Source: Geodermatophilus obscurus (GTDB taxonomy: Bacteria; Actinomycetota; Actinomycetes; Mycobacteriales; Geodermatophilaceae). Taken from it: a DNA stretch of 64,000 nucleotides. The DNA is taken from positions 1 through 64,000 of the forward strand of contig NZ_FOWE01000001.1 of assembly GCF_900115395.1 (NCBI RefSeq), in the 5' to 3' direction. Under the pieces are notes generated by a model, which saw only the letters and a list, made by a program, of their open reading frames with translations, searched no databases and had not been told where the DNA came from. Below are positions 24,188 through 32,542 of the stretch, in pieces. A program made the translations under genes and the position numbers. Numbering within the stretch: the first letter of the stretch is position 1; each line of letters begins with the position of its first letter.

Positions 24188-24583
24188 TCAGCGGGCGGTG
24201 CTGTCCACGATGGTGAACAGGTCGATCAGGCCGGTGACCTCGAGCGGGCGGGTGACCGCCCGGGTGGTGGCGACCAGGCGCAGCTCGACGTCGCGGGCGC
24301 GGGCCGACTTCTGGGTCTCGACGAGGACGGCCAGCCCGGCCGAACCCAGGAACTGGACACCGGACAGGTCGATGACCAGTTCACGGGGCTGCTGCTCGAG
24401 CTGGGTGTCCAGCGAGGAACGCAGCACCGGGGCGGTGAAGGTGTCGACCTCGCCGACGACCGTCACCGTGACCGCGCCGTCCTCACCGGTGGAGGTCGAG
24501 AGCGTGATCACGTCGTCGAAGGGTGCCTCCGTGCCCTCGTTCGACACGTCGTGCCCTCCGGCGGGCAGGTCGGATGCGGTCAC
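24188..24583 (-). CDS. STAS-domain anti-anti-sigma factor
   Basis: A 131-aa single STAS domain with an acidic 30-residue N-terminal extension. The core is VTVTVVGEVDTFTAPVLRSSL, ELVIDLSGVQFLGSAGLAVLVE and LRLVATTRAVTRPLEVTGLIDLFTI. The acceptor site FLGSAGL keeps a Ser (position of phosphorylation by RsbW-type kinases) followed by Ala-Gly. It could relieve SigF inhibition by binding RsbW, given the nearby sigF module. A weak promoter-like pair TGACAC/TAGATT (18-bp spacer, 24661-24632 on the reverse strand) lies upstream. Confidence 0.9.
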   Translation of the reverse strand: MTASDLPAGGHDVSNEGTEAPFDDVITLSTSTGEDGAVTVTVVGEVDTFTAPVLRSSLDTQLEQQPRELVIDLSGVQFLGSAGLAVLVETQKSARARDVELRLVATTRAVTRPLEVTGLIDLFTIVDSTAR

Positions 24584-24856
24584 GGACTGGGCTCCTCTCA
24601 GCGGTCGCGCCCTCTGGCGCGGCCACCGGTCAATCTACCGCCGCGAGCACCGGGGGTGTCATCGCCCCGGGTGGACGGGCGGTCGTCGGGGGGTGTGCCG
24701 GAGGCGGTCGGCCGCCGGCGCACGCGGCTGCCTGCTCAACCGCATTTACAACGTAGACAACCCGGTGGCCGCACGCCAACCAACCCGGCAGGTGTTCCCC
24801 TGTCAGGGGACCTGTCGGGCTGGGCGGTGCGGGCCTGCGCCGGCGCAGGCGCCGCC
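24584..24856. other. 273-bp intergenic region with a low-GC pocket
   Basis: I see no gene here. An AT-richer stretch at 24738-24762 (CAACCGCATTTACAACGTAGACAA region; GTTGTCTAC and GTTGTAAAT in tandem on the reverse strand) stands out from the surrounding sequence. At 24789-24814 CAGGT and CCCCTG pair with CAGGGG and ACCTG. That is a possible terminator for the reverse-strand DUF5709 gene, although its loop is too short as drawn. Confidence 0.35.
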
Positions 24857-25372
24857 TCAGGGGTCGATGAGGTGGACGGCGGCCTCCTCGGGACCCTCGC
24901 CGCCGGCGCGGCGGTCGGCGGTCGCCTCGATGTCGTCGGCCGTCCTGTTGGTCCCCGAGTCGCTGTCGAACGACGTCGAGGTGTCCTGCTCCAGCTGCAT
25001 GGACGCCGCCTGCGGGTCCTCCGCCGCCCGGACGCCGGGCTGCACGTCGGGCACCTCGCGCTCGAGCCGGCCGCTGAGCGACTCGCCCTCGGACTGCTCG
25101 TACGCGGTGGTGCCGAAGTCGACCACCGCGCCGGGGTCCTCACGCGGCAGCGGGGCGAACTCCGGGTCCTCCGACGACATCATCGTGGGGGAGTCGTCCT
25201 GCGCGACCTCCGGGATGCCCTCGTCCTCGGGGAAGACGTCGCGGGCGGTCTGGGCCTCGGGGCGGAGGAGGCCGGCGACGTCGGAGGTGCCGGTCAGGCC
25301 CCGCTCGTCGTCGGGGAACTCGGCGTCGTTGAGGGCCGAGTGGCCGGCCCCGGGGTCGTTCGGCTCGGTCAT
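24857..25372 (-). CDS. DUF5709 family protein
   Basis: A 171-aa very acidic, probably disordered protein matching DUF5709. Features include MTEPNDPGAG, GLLRPEAQTARDVFPEDEG, DDSPTMMSSEDPEFAPLP, YEQSEGESLSGRLEREVPDV and a C-terminal RTADDIEATADRRAGGEGPEEAAVHLI. The family is actinobacterial and uncharacterised. The ATG at 25372 begins the conserved region. It is divergent from the DUF1360 gene with a 181-bp gap. Confidence 0.8.
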   Translation of the reverse strand: MTEPNDPGAGHSALNDAEFPDDERGLTGTSDVAGLLRPEAQTARDVFPEDEGIPEVAQDDSPTMMSSEDPEFAPLPREDPGAVVDFGTTAYEQSEGESLSGRLEREVPDVQPGVRAAEDPQAASMQLEQDTSTSFDSDSGTNRTADDIEATADRRAGGEGPEEAAVHLIDP

Positions 25373-25553
25373 GGGTGCCTCCGCTCTGGGGTGCGTGCGC
25401 CGCGGCACGCGCGTCCGTCCGTGCGGACGGGGCAACCGGTCGGGCGACCGGTGTCGTGATCGCGACCTACCCGCCGCGTCCGGGCCCATGCGTGACCCGG
25501 CGCGCAGCGCCGGACCGGCATGCCGTCCCCGGCCGCGGGGTAGCGAGAGCGGC

Positions 25554-26171
25554 ATGGCGATCGCAGACGAGGTCCAGCGGATCGGGGCGCCGGTCCGGCG
25601 CTGGGTGCGCACCCAGGAGCGCGAATACACCCGGGGAGAGCCCCGCCCGCTCGCCGGTGACCTCGGGGCGATGGGCGTGTACCTCGGGCTGGTGTCGACC
25701 GCCGCGGCGGCCGTGCGGGCATCGGGGCGGGAGTTGCCCGACCGGATCCCCCCGGGGGACGCGGTCCTGCTGGCCATCGCCACCTTCCGGCTCGCCCGCC
25801 GGATCGCCAAGGACCCCGTCACCGCGCCGCTGCGCGCTCCGTTCACGGCCTTCCAGGGACCCTCGGGGCACGCGGAGGTCGCCGAGGAGGTCCGTGAGCA
25901 CGGCGGCGTGAAGCACGCCGTCGGCGAGCTGCTGACCTGTCCGTTCTGCCTGGCCCAGTGGGTGGCCACCGGGCTCGTCTTCGGCTACGTCGCGGCGCCG
26001 CGCGCGACCCGGCTGGCGGCGTTCACCATGACGCTGGTCGCCGGCAGCGACGTCCTGCAGTTCGTCTACGACGCCATCCAGAACGGTGCCCTGGCCCCCT
26101 CGCCGCCGGAGGCCGCGGGAGCCGACGCCGGCCCGGGTGACGACGCCGGCCGGCACGCCGAACAGGACTGA
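25554..26171 (+). CDS. DUF1360 family membrane protein
   Basis: A 205-aa protein with the DUF1360 signature TCPFCLAQWV and the upstream segment AIATFRLARRIAKDPVTAPLRAPFTAFQGPSGHAE. There are about three to four membrane helices (GAMGVYLGLVSTAAAAV, AQWVATGLVFGYVAA, LAAFTMTLVAGSDVLQFVY). Family members often occur beside sporulation or stress genes, but no function is known. The extended, charged N-terminus (about 30 residues) is unusual. Confidence 0.85.
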   Translation: MAIADEVQRIGAPVRRWVRTQEREYTRGEPRPLAGDLGAMGVYLGLVSTAAAAVRASGRELPDRIPPGDAVLLAIATFRLARRIAKDPVTAPLRAPFTAFQGPSGHAEVAEEVREHGGVKHAVGELLTCPFCLAQWVATGLVFGYVAAPRATRLAAFTMTLVAGSDVLQFVYDAIQNGALAPSPPEAAGADAGPGDDAGRHAEQD

Positions 26172-26298
26172 GAACAGGGAGCCCGCTTCCCCCGGGCGGA
26201 GGAGACCAGCGGCGATCGTGCTGCCGGGGCCGCCGGCCCGCACCTATCCTGCGGGCCCGGCCGGTCGGCGGACCGGAGCCCGGGGAAGGGGAGTGGAC

Positions 26299-27267
26299 AT
26301 GCGCTCGATCTGGCGCGGCGCGGTCTCGTTCGGCCTGGTCAGCATCGGGGTCAAGCTCTACTCGGCCACGGAGGACAAGGACGTCCGCTTCCACCAGGTG
26401 CACGCCGCCGACGGCGGCCGGGTCAAGTACAAGCGGGTCTGCTCGATCGACGGCGAGGAGATCGAGTACGGCGACATCGCCAAGGGCTACGAGCTGCCCG
26501 ACGGCCAGCTGGTGATCCTCACCGACGACGACCTCGCCGAGATGCCGCTGTCCACCCGGCGCGAGATCGAGGTGATGCAGTTCGTCGACCAGGCCGAGAT
26601 CGACCCGGTGCACTTCGAGAAGACCTACTACCTCGAGCCCGACGGCCCGGCCACCCGCCCCTACGTCCTGCTGCGCGACGCCCTGGAGAACACCGGCCGC
26701 GTGGCGATCACCAAGATCGCGCTGCGGCAGCGGGAGTCGCTGGCCGCGCTGCGCGTCCGCGACGGCGTCCTGGTGCTGCACACCATGCGCTGGCCCGACG
26801 AGATCCGCCGTCCCGACTTCGGCTTCCTCGACGAGGACGTGTCGGTGCGCCCGCAGGAGCTGCAGATGGCCGAGGCGCTCATCACCTCGATGGCCGGGGA
26901 GTTCGACCCGGGTGAGTTCACCGACGACTACCGCGAGGCCGTGACCGCGCTGCTGGAGGCCAAGCAGACCGGCGGCGACGTGCAGCCGGTGCCCGAGACC
27001 GCCGACCCTGGCGCGGCGGTGGTCGACCTGATGAGCGCGCTGCGGCGCAGCGTCGAGCGGGCCCGCGGCGGAGCGGCCGAGGAGGACGAGGCCCCGGCAT
27101 CGGCCCGCCGGGCGCCGGCGAAGAAGACCGCTCCGGCGCGGAAAAAGGCCCCCGCGGAGAAGGCCGAGCCCGCCGCCGCTGAGGAGGCGCCGGCCCGCAC
27201 GCGCGCGCGCAAGGTCACCGCCGCCAAGAAGGAGCCGGCCAAGCGCACGTCGCGGCGCAGCGCCTGA
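26299..27267 (+). CDS. ku: Ku protein (non-homologous end joining)
   Basis: A 322-aa bacterial Ku that binds DNA double-strand ends as a homodimer and recruits LigD-type enzymes. The core is complete: MRSIWRGAVSFGLVSIGVKLYSA, VRFHQVHAADGGRVKYKRVC, KGYELPDGQLVILTDDDL, FEKTYYLEPDG and PYVLLRDALENTGRVAI. The C-terminal 65 residues are a Lys/Ala/Arg-rich tail (KKTAPARKKAP, AAKKEPAKRTSRRSA) like those that help Ku thread along DNA. The ligase gene starts 3 bp after the stop, so these are one operon. Confidence 0.95.
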   Translation: MRSIWRGAVSFGLVSIGVKLYSATEDKDVRFHQVHAADGGRVKYKRVCSIDGEEIEYGDIAKGYELPDGQLVILTDDDLAEMPLSTRREIEVMQFVDQAEIDPVHFEKTYYLEPDGPATRPYVLLRDALENTGRVAITKIALRQRESLAALRVRDGVLVLHTMRWPDEIRRPDFGFLDEDVSVRPQELQMAEALITSMAGEFDPGEFTDDYREAVTALLEAKQTGGDVQPVPETADPGAAVVDLMSALRRSVERARGGAAEEDEAPASARRAPAKKTAPARKKAPAEKAEPAAAEEAPARTRARKVTAAKKEPAKRTSRRSA

Positions 27268-27270
27268 CCC

Positions 27271-28260
27271 GTGCGCCCGTCCCCGCTGCCCGGGCCGCCG
27301 GTCCCGGCGCCGATGCTCGCCGTCGCCGGGGAGCTGCCCCCCGCCGGGGACGACGCCGCGTGGGGCTACGAGTTCAAGTGGGACGGCGTCCGCGCGCTGG
27401 CCGCCGTGCGCGACGGCCGGGCCGAGCTGTGGGCCCGCAGCGGCACGCCGATCACCGCCCGTTATCCCGAACTGAACCCGGCGCCGGACGGGCTGGTGGG
27501 CACCGACGTCGTCGTCGACGGCGAGGTGGTGGCCCTCGACCGGGTCGGCCGGCCCGACTTCGGCCTGCTGCAGAACCGCATGCACCGCACCGGCGGCGCC
27601 GAGGTGGCCCGCCTGGCCGCCGCCGCCCCGGTGACCTACCTCGTCTTCGACGTGCTGACCGTCGCCGGGGAGAGCCTGCTCGACCTGCCCTACGACGAGC
27701 GCCGCGAGCGGCTCGACGGCCTGGGCGCACAGGGCCGGCGCTGGGTCACCACCCCGTGGTTCCGCGGCGGCGGCGCCGACGTGCACGCCGCCAGCCGCGA
27801 CAACGGTCTCGAGGGCGTGGTGGCCAAGCGGCTGGACTCGGCCTACCGGCCGGGCGTGCGCGCCCCGGAGTGGCGCAAGGTCAAGCACCTGCGGATGCAG
27901 AGCGTCGTCGTCGGCGGGTGGCGGCCGGGCAAGGGGCGGCGGGCCGGGGGAGTGGGCTCGCTGCTGGTCGGCGTCCACGACGACGACGGCCGGCTGGTCT
28001 ACGCCGGGCACGTGGGCACCGGGTTCACCGACGCGGCGCTGCGCGAGCTCGGGGAGCTGCTCACGGCCCGCCCCAGGACGCCGTTCGCCGGCGACGTCCC
28101 CCGCGACGTCGCCCGGGATGCGCGGTGGGCCGAGCCGGACCTCGTGGGCGAGGTGGCCTTCGCGGCGTGGACCGCGGACGGCCGGATGCGCCACCCTGCG
28201 TGGCGGGGGCTGCGCGACGACCTCGACGTCGACGACGTCGTCGTGGAGTGGTCCCCGTGA
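27271..28260 (+). CDS. ATP-dependent DNA ligase (LigD ligase-domain type)
   Basis: A 329-aa nucleotidyltransferase-family ligase. Motif I EFKWDGVR holds the adenylated Lys36. Also present are motif III-like TYLVFDVL, motif IV EGVVAKR, motif V WRKVKHL and a C-terminal OB fold (GSLLVGVHDDDGRLVYAGHVGTGF). It corresponds to the ligase domain of LigD encoded as a separate protein. It seals breaks held by Ku. The GTG start is 3 bp after ku, and the polymerase gene follows 10 bp downstream. Confidence 0.92.
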   Translation: MRPSPLPGPPVPAPMLAVAGELPPAGDDAAWGYEFKWDGVRALAAVRDGRAELWARSGTPITARYPELNPAPDGLVGTDVVVDGEVVALDRVGRPDFGLLQNRMHRTGGAEVARLAAAAPVTYLVFDVLTVAGESLLDLPYDERRERLDGLGAQGRRWVTTPWFRGGGADVHAASRDNGLEGVVAKRLDSAYRPGVRAPEWRKVKHLRMQSVVVGGWRPGKGRRAGGVGSLLVGVHDDDGRLVYAGHVGTGFTDAALRELGELLTARPRTPFAGDVPRDVARDARWAEPDLVGEVAFAAWTADGRMRHPAWRGLRDDLDVDDVVVEWSP

Positions 28261-28270
28261 GGGGGACGCC

Positions 28271-29188
28271 GTGAAGCAGCGGGTGCGCGTCGAGGGCCGG
28301 CAGCTGTCGGTGTCCAACCTCGACAAGGTGCTCTTCCCCGAGGTCTCGTTCACCAAGGCCGCGGTCATCGACTACTACGTGCGGATCGCGCCGGTGCTCC
28401 TGCCGCACCTGTCGGGGCGGCCGGTCACCTTCACCCGCTGGCCCGACGGCGTCGAGGGGCAGGCGTTCTACGAGAAGAACACCGCCCGCCACGCGCCGGA
28501 CTGGGTGCGGAGGGTGACCGTGCCCAGCCCGGGCAGCTCCCGGGACCGCGAGGTGCTGGAGATGGTGCTGCTGGAGACCGTCGCCGACCTCGCGTGGGCG
28601 GCCAACCTCGCCGCGCTGGAGCTGCACGTCCCGCAGTGGCAGGTGGGCAGCAAGCTGCAGCCGACGCTGCCCGACCTGCTCGTGCTCGACCTCGACCCGG
28701 GGCCGCAGGCCGGCATCGCCGAGTGCTGCGACCTGGCCGAGCGGCTGCGGGTGGCGCTGGTCGCCGACGGGCTGGACCCGGTGGTCAAGACGTCGGGCTC
28801 CAAGGGCATGCAGGTGTACGCGCCGATCCGGGTCACCGACCGCGACCACCCGTCCCGCTACGCCAAGGCGCTGGCCCAGGAGCTGTCCGCCGAGACCCCC
28901 GACCGTGTCGTGTGGCGGATGGAGAAGGTACTGCGCCCGGGCAAGGTGCTCGTCGACTGGAGCCAGAACAACCCCGCGAAGACCACCGTGGCGCCGTACT
29001 CGATGCGCGCCCGTCCCGACGCCCCGGTGTCCACCCCGGTCGGCTGGGACGAGGTGGACGCCGTCCGCGGCGGCGCCGACCCCGGCGAGCTGCGGTTCCG
29101 CACCGAGGAGGTGCTCGCGCGGGTGGAGGAGTACGGGGACCTCTTCGACGTCGCGGAGCGGACCCGGGCCCGTCTGCCCGCCGTGTGA
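28271..29188 (+). CDS. LigD-type primase-polymerase (NHEJ polymerase)
   Basis: A 305-aa archaeo-eukaryotic-primase-like polymerase, equivalent to the LigD polymerase domain as a stand-alone protein. The metal-binding pair VLDLDPGP contains Asp140 and Asp142. Other motifs are VSNLDKVLFPEV, FTRWPDGVEGQAFYEKN, VVKTSGSKGMQVYAPI and VLVDWSQNNPAKTTVAPYS. It fills gaps and adds nucleotides during end joining. GAGGGGG just upstream is the ribosome site. No phosphoesterase domain is encoded in this operon. Confidence 0.94.
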   Translation: MKQRVRVEGRQLSVSNLDKVLFPEVSFTKAAVIDYYVRIAPVLLPHLSGRPVTFTRWPDGVEGQAFYEKNTARHAPDWVRRVTVPSPGSSRDREVLEMVLLETVADLAWAANLAALELHVPQWQVGSKLQPTLPDLLVLDLDPGPQAGIAECCDLAERLRVALVADGLDPVVKTSGSKGMQVYAPIRVTDRDHPSRYAKALAQELSAETPDRVVWRMEKVLRPGKVLVDWSQNNPAKTTVAPYSMRARPDAPVSTPVGWDEVDAVRGGADPGELRFRTEEVLARVEEYGDLFDVAERTRARLPAV

Positions 29189-29220
29189 CCGGGGCGGCCG
29201 CCCTGCCACCATGGCGCACC

Positions 29221-30105
29221 GTGTCCGCCGCCCCGCTCGCCCACGACCCCGCCACCACCGACGTGGGGCGGCTGGTGGTGCGCTGCCCCGACCGGCCGGG
29301 CATCGTCGCGGTGCTCTCGCGGCTGCTGGCCGACGTCGGCGCGAACATCACCGAGTCCCAGCAGCACTCCTCCGACCCGACCGGCGGCACCTTCACGTTG
29401 CGGCTGGAGTTCGTGCTGCCCGGCCTGTCGCAGCGCCGCCCGCAGCTGGAGGGCGCGCTCGAGCTGCTCGCGGCCCAGTGGCAGCTGACCTGGCGGCTGG
29501 CCGAGGCCGCGCGCCGGCCGCGGCTGGCCGTCTTCGTGTCGAGGACCGACCACGTGCTGCAGGAGCTGCTCTACCGCGTGCGCGCCGGTGACCTGCGCGC
29601 CGACATCGCCGCCGTCGTCTCCAACCACCCCGACCTCGAGCCGGTCGCCGTCGCGGCGGGGGTGCCCTTCCACCACGTGCCCGTGACGCCGGCGACCAAG
29701 GCGGCGGCGGAGGCCCGGGCGCTGGAGCTCGTCGGCGACGTCGACCTGGTGGTGCTGGCCCGCTACATGCAGATCGTGTCGGCCGACTTCTGCAGCCGTT
29801 TCCCCGAGCGGCTGATCAACATCCACCACAGCTTCCTGCCGGCGTTCGTGGGCGCCAACCCGTACCAGGCGGCGCACGACCGCGGCGTCAAGCTGATCGG
29901 GGCGACGGCGCACTACGTGACCCCCGAGCTCGACGCCGGGCCGATCATCGAGCAGGAGGTGGCGCGGGTCGACCACCGCGCCACGGTCGAGGACATGCGC
30001 CGGGTCGGCCGCTACGTGGAGCGGCAGGTGCTCGCCCAGGCGGTCACCTGGCACGTCGAGGACCGCGTCATCGTGGAGGGTGACCGGACCATCGTCTTCG
30101 CCTGA
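29221..30105 (+). CDS. purU: Formyltetrahydrofolate deformylase
   Basis: A 294-aa enzyme hydrolysing 10-formyl-THF to THF and formate. An N-terminal ACT domain (about 13-90: GRLVVRCPDRPGIVAVLSRLLADVGANI) is followed by the formyltransferase-type domain with VVSNHPDLEPVA, VVLARYMQIVS, INIHHSFLPAF and IGATAHYVTPELDAGPIIEQE, which include the catalytic Asn, His and Asp. A GTG at 29185 overlapping the polymerase stop (GTGA) is an alternative start. Its role is one-carbon balance, unrelated to end joining despite the adjacency. Confidence 0.95.
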   Translation: MSAAPLAHDPATTDVGRLVVRCPDRPGIVAVLSRLLADVGANITESQQHSSDPTGGTFTLRLEFVLPGLSQRRPQLEGALELLAAQWQLTWRLAEAARRPRLAVFVSRTDHVLQELLYRVRAGDLRADIAAVVSNHPDLEPVAVAAGVPFHHVPVTPATKAAAEARALELVGDVDLVVLARYMQIVSADFCSRFPERLINIHHSFLPAFVGANPYQAAHDRGVKLIGATAHYVTPELDAGPIIEQEVARVDHRATVEDMRRVGRYVERQVLAQAVTWHVEDRVIVEGDRTIVFA

Positions 30106-30203
30106 GGGAGGACGCTTCCGCTGGGCGGGACCCGAGTGGGGGACGCCGTACCGCGCACCTACCGTCGGTCGACCGTGCTGACCACCTCGCCGCGGAGGTC
30201 CCC

Positions 30204-31520
30204 ATGAGCACCACGCCCACGCGCCCGACGACGTCCGGGACGGCGGCCGGCGCCGTCGGCTGGGTGGCCCCGCTGTGCTGGGTCGCGGTCCTGCTCGACG
30301 GCTTCGACCTCGTGGTCGTCGGCACCGTCCTCCCCACGCTCAGGGAGCCGGGGGAGTACGCGCTGTCCGGCACCGGCGCCACCGCCGTCGTGACCATCGG
30401 CCTCGTCGGGATGATGGTCGGGGCACTGACGATCGGCACGCTCACCGACGTCGTCGGCCGCCGCAAGGCCCTCATCGGCGCGGTGGCGGCCTTCTCGCTG
30501 CTCACCCTGCTGTGCGCGTTCGCGCCGAACGCGACCGTGTTCGGGGTGCTGCGCTTCCTGGCGGGGGTGGGCCTGGGCGGCTGCCTGCCCACCGCGATCG
30601 CCATGGTCAACGAGTTCACCGGCGCCGGCCGCAGCGGCCGCGCCACCACGACGATGATGACCGGCTACCACGTGGGCGCCGTCGCGACCGCCGCCCTGGC
30701 GATCGTGGTGATCCCGTCGCTGGGCTGGCGGTGGATGTTCGTCATCGGTGCGGCCCCGGCGCTGGTCCTGGTGCCGCTGATGGTGGCCCGGCTGCCGGAG
30801 TCGGCGTCCTGGCTGCTGGCCGCCGGTCGCCGGGCCGAGGCCGAGGACGTGGCCCGCCGGTACGGGCTGGAGCCGGAGGACACCGCGGCTCCGGCCCCGG
30901 CCGGTGCGAGCGCGGGGGCGGCGGCGACGGTCCGGTCGCTGTTCACCGGGGGGTACGCGCGCAACACCCTGGCCATCGGGGTCACGTCGTTCATGGGCCT
31001 GCTGCTGGTCTACGGCCTGAACAACTGGCTGCCCACGATCATGCGCGAGGCCGGCTACGACCTCGGCGACTCGCTGGCCTTCCTGCTGGTCCTCAACGTC
31101 GGGGCGATCGTCGGGCTGCTGGTCGCCGGGACCGTGGCCGACCGCATCGGCGCCCGCACCGCGGGGATGATCTGGTTCGCCTCCGGCGCGGTCTTCCTCG
31201 CCCTGCTGTCGGTCGAGCTGCCCACCGCCGGCCTGTACCTCATGTGCTTCCTGACCGGCTGCTTCGTCTTCTCCGCGCAGGTGCTCGTCTACGCGTTCAC
31301 GAGCGCCAACAACCCGCCGCACGCGCGGGCCACCGCGCTGGGCTGGTCGGCGGGGGCGGGGCGGATCGGCGCCATCGTCGGCCCGGTGATCACCGGCGCC
31401 CTGGTGACGGCGGGGATCGCCTACCCGTGGGGCTTCTACCTGTTCGCCGTCGTCGGGGTGCTCGGCGCGCTGGCCTTCGCCGTGGTGCGCGCGCGGCGGC
31501 CGGTGGCCGCCGGCCGGTGA
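30204..31520 (+). CDS. MFS transporter, aromatic acid/H+ symporter type
   Basis: A 438-aa transporter of the major facilitator superfamily with 12 predicted helices. The first-helix motif DGFDLVVVGTVLP and the loop GTLTDVVGRRKAL are typical of the AAHS family (PcaK/BenK-like, aromatic carboxylates). LPESASWLL ends the first half. No aromatic catabolic genes lie nearby, so the substrate is unknown. It converges on the PAC2 gene with a gap of only 4 bp. Confidence 0.88.
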   Translation: MSTTPTRPTTSGTAAGAVGWVAPLCWVAVLLDGFDLVVVGTVLPTLREPGEYALSGTGATAVVTIGLVGMMVGALTIGTLTDVVGRRKALIGAVAAFSLLTLLCAFAPNATVFGVLRFLAGVGLGGCLPTAIAMVNEFTGAGRSGRATTTMMTGYHVGAVATAALAIVVIPSLGWRWMFVIGAAPALVLVPLMVARLPESASWLLAAGRRAEAEDVARRYGLEPEDTAAPAPAGASAGAAATVRSLFTGGYARNTLAIGVTSFMGLLLVYGLNNWLPTIMREAGYDLGDSLAFLLVLNVGAIVGLLVAGTVADRIGARTAGMIWFASGAVFLALLSVELPTAGLYLMCFLTGCFVFSAQVLVYAFTSANNPPHARATALGWSAGAGRIGAIVGPVITGALVTAGIAYPWGFYLFAVVGVLGALAFAVVRARRPVAAGR

Positions 31521-31524
31521 CCGG

Positions 31525-32475
31525 TTACTCGCCGGAGCGGCGGTCCTGCTCGGCGAGGAAGCGCTCGAACTCCGCGCCGATCTCGTCGCCGGTGGGCACC
31601 TCGCCGACGCTGCCGAGCAGGTCGTTGCTCTCGCGGGCGGCGGTGAACTGGTCGTACTGCTGCTCCAGCGCCGCCACGACCGCGGTGTTGTCGGCCGACC
31701 GCGCGATCTGCTCGTCGACCTCGGTGCGGTGCTCCTGGGCGGCCTCGCGCAGCGTCTCGACGGGCAGCACCAGGCCGGTCAGCCGGCCGACGTGCTCGAG
31801 CAGCGTCAGCGTCGCCGCCGGGTAGGTGGCCTGGGCCAGGTAGTGCGGCACGTGCGCGGCCACGCCCAGGGCGTCGACGCCGGCCTCGCCGAGCCGCAGC
31901 TCCAGCAGGGCCGGGGCACTCCCGGGGATGCGCAGGTCGCCCCAGTAGACGGGGTAGGACTCGATGAGGGCCCGGCGCGTGGCGTGCGCGGTGACCGTCA
32001 CCGGCCGGGTGTGCGGCACCGGCATCGGGATGGCCTGCACCGCCACGACCGAGGTGACGCCGAGGCGCTCGACGAGGCCGGCGACGGCGGCGACGAACGC
32101 CTCCCACCGGTAGTCGGGCTCGGGCCCGGTCAGCAGCAGGAACGGCTCGCCGGCGTCGTCCTCCAGCGCCGACAGCACGATCTCCGGCGCGTCGAAGGAC
32201 TCGTACCGGTCACCGGCGAACGACATCCGCGGCCGCCGGGCCCGGTAGTCGACCAGCAGGTCGGCGTCCAGGCGCGCGATGGTGCGGTGCGGCAGCGCGC
32301 CCAGCAGGTGGGCGCCGGCCAGGGCGACCGAGGAGGCGGCGTCGAAGTCGCCGCCCAGGGCGTGCACCAGCACCAGGCCGCGCCGGTCGCCGGGGCTGCG
32401 CACCTGCGCCTCGGCGGCGAGGAACGGCTCGGCCTCGGGGAGCAGCTCGACGAGCTCCTCCGGTCGCTGCGGCAC
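31525..32475 (-). CDS. PAC2 family protein
   Basis: A 316-aa protein of the PAC2 (proteasome assembly chaperone 2-like) family, related to actinobacterial proteins of unknown function. Landmarks are RGLVLVHALGGDFDAASSVALAGAHLL, RYESFDAPEIVL, FLLLTGPEPDYRWEAFV, SVVAVQAIPMPVPHTRP and GVAAHVPHYLAQATYPAATL. The start is fixed by a perfect AGGAGGT 5 nt upstream of the GTG at 32475; the frame is open further upstream but lacks a ribosome site. No proteasome genes are in the window. Confidence 0.9.
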   Translation of the reverse strand: MPQRPEELVELLPEAEPFLAAEAQVRSPGDRRGLVLVHALGGDFDAASSVALAGAHLLGALPHRTIARLDADLLVDYRARRPRMSFAGDRYESFDAPEIVLSALEDDAGEPFLLLTGPEPDYRWEAFVAAVAGLVERLGVTSVVAVQAIPMPVPHTRPVTVTAHATRRALIESYPVYWGDLRIPGSAPALLELRLGEAGVDALGVAAHVPHYLAQATYPAATLTLLEHVGRLTGLVLPVETLREAAQEHRTEVDEQIARSADNTAVVAALEQQYDQFTAARESNDLLGSVGEVPTGDEIGAEFERFLAEQDRRSGE

Positions 32476-32480
32476 GGGGT

Positions 32481-32487
32481 ACCTCCT
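32481..32487 (-). promoter_or_regulatory. Perfect Shine-Dalgarno deciding the PAC2 start
   Basis: ACCTCCT on this strand is AGGAGGT on the coding strand, 5 nt upstream of the GTG at 32475. It argues against the longer open frame that begins at 32532. Confidence 0.8.
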
Positions 32488-32542
32488 GCGGGACGACGTC
32501 GCCAGGGACAGCGACGGCGGGCCCGCGCGCATTCCCGCGTGG

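Noticed and set aside
24789-24814. Attachment site or integration scar
   Set aside because: The palindrome has a one-base loop and there is no tRNA, integrase or direct repeat nearby.
29221-30105. Riboswitch or attenuator before purU or the DAHP synthase gene
   Set aside because: The leader space before each is short or lacks any recognisable conserved structure or leader peptide.
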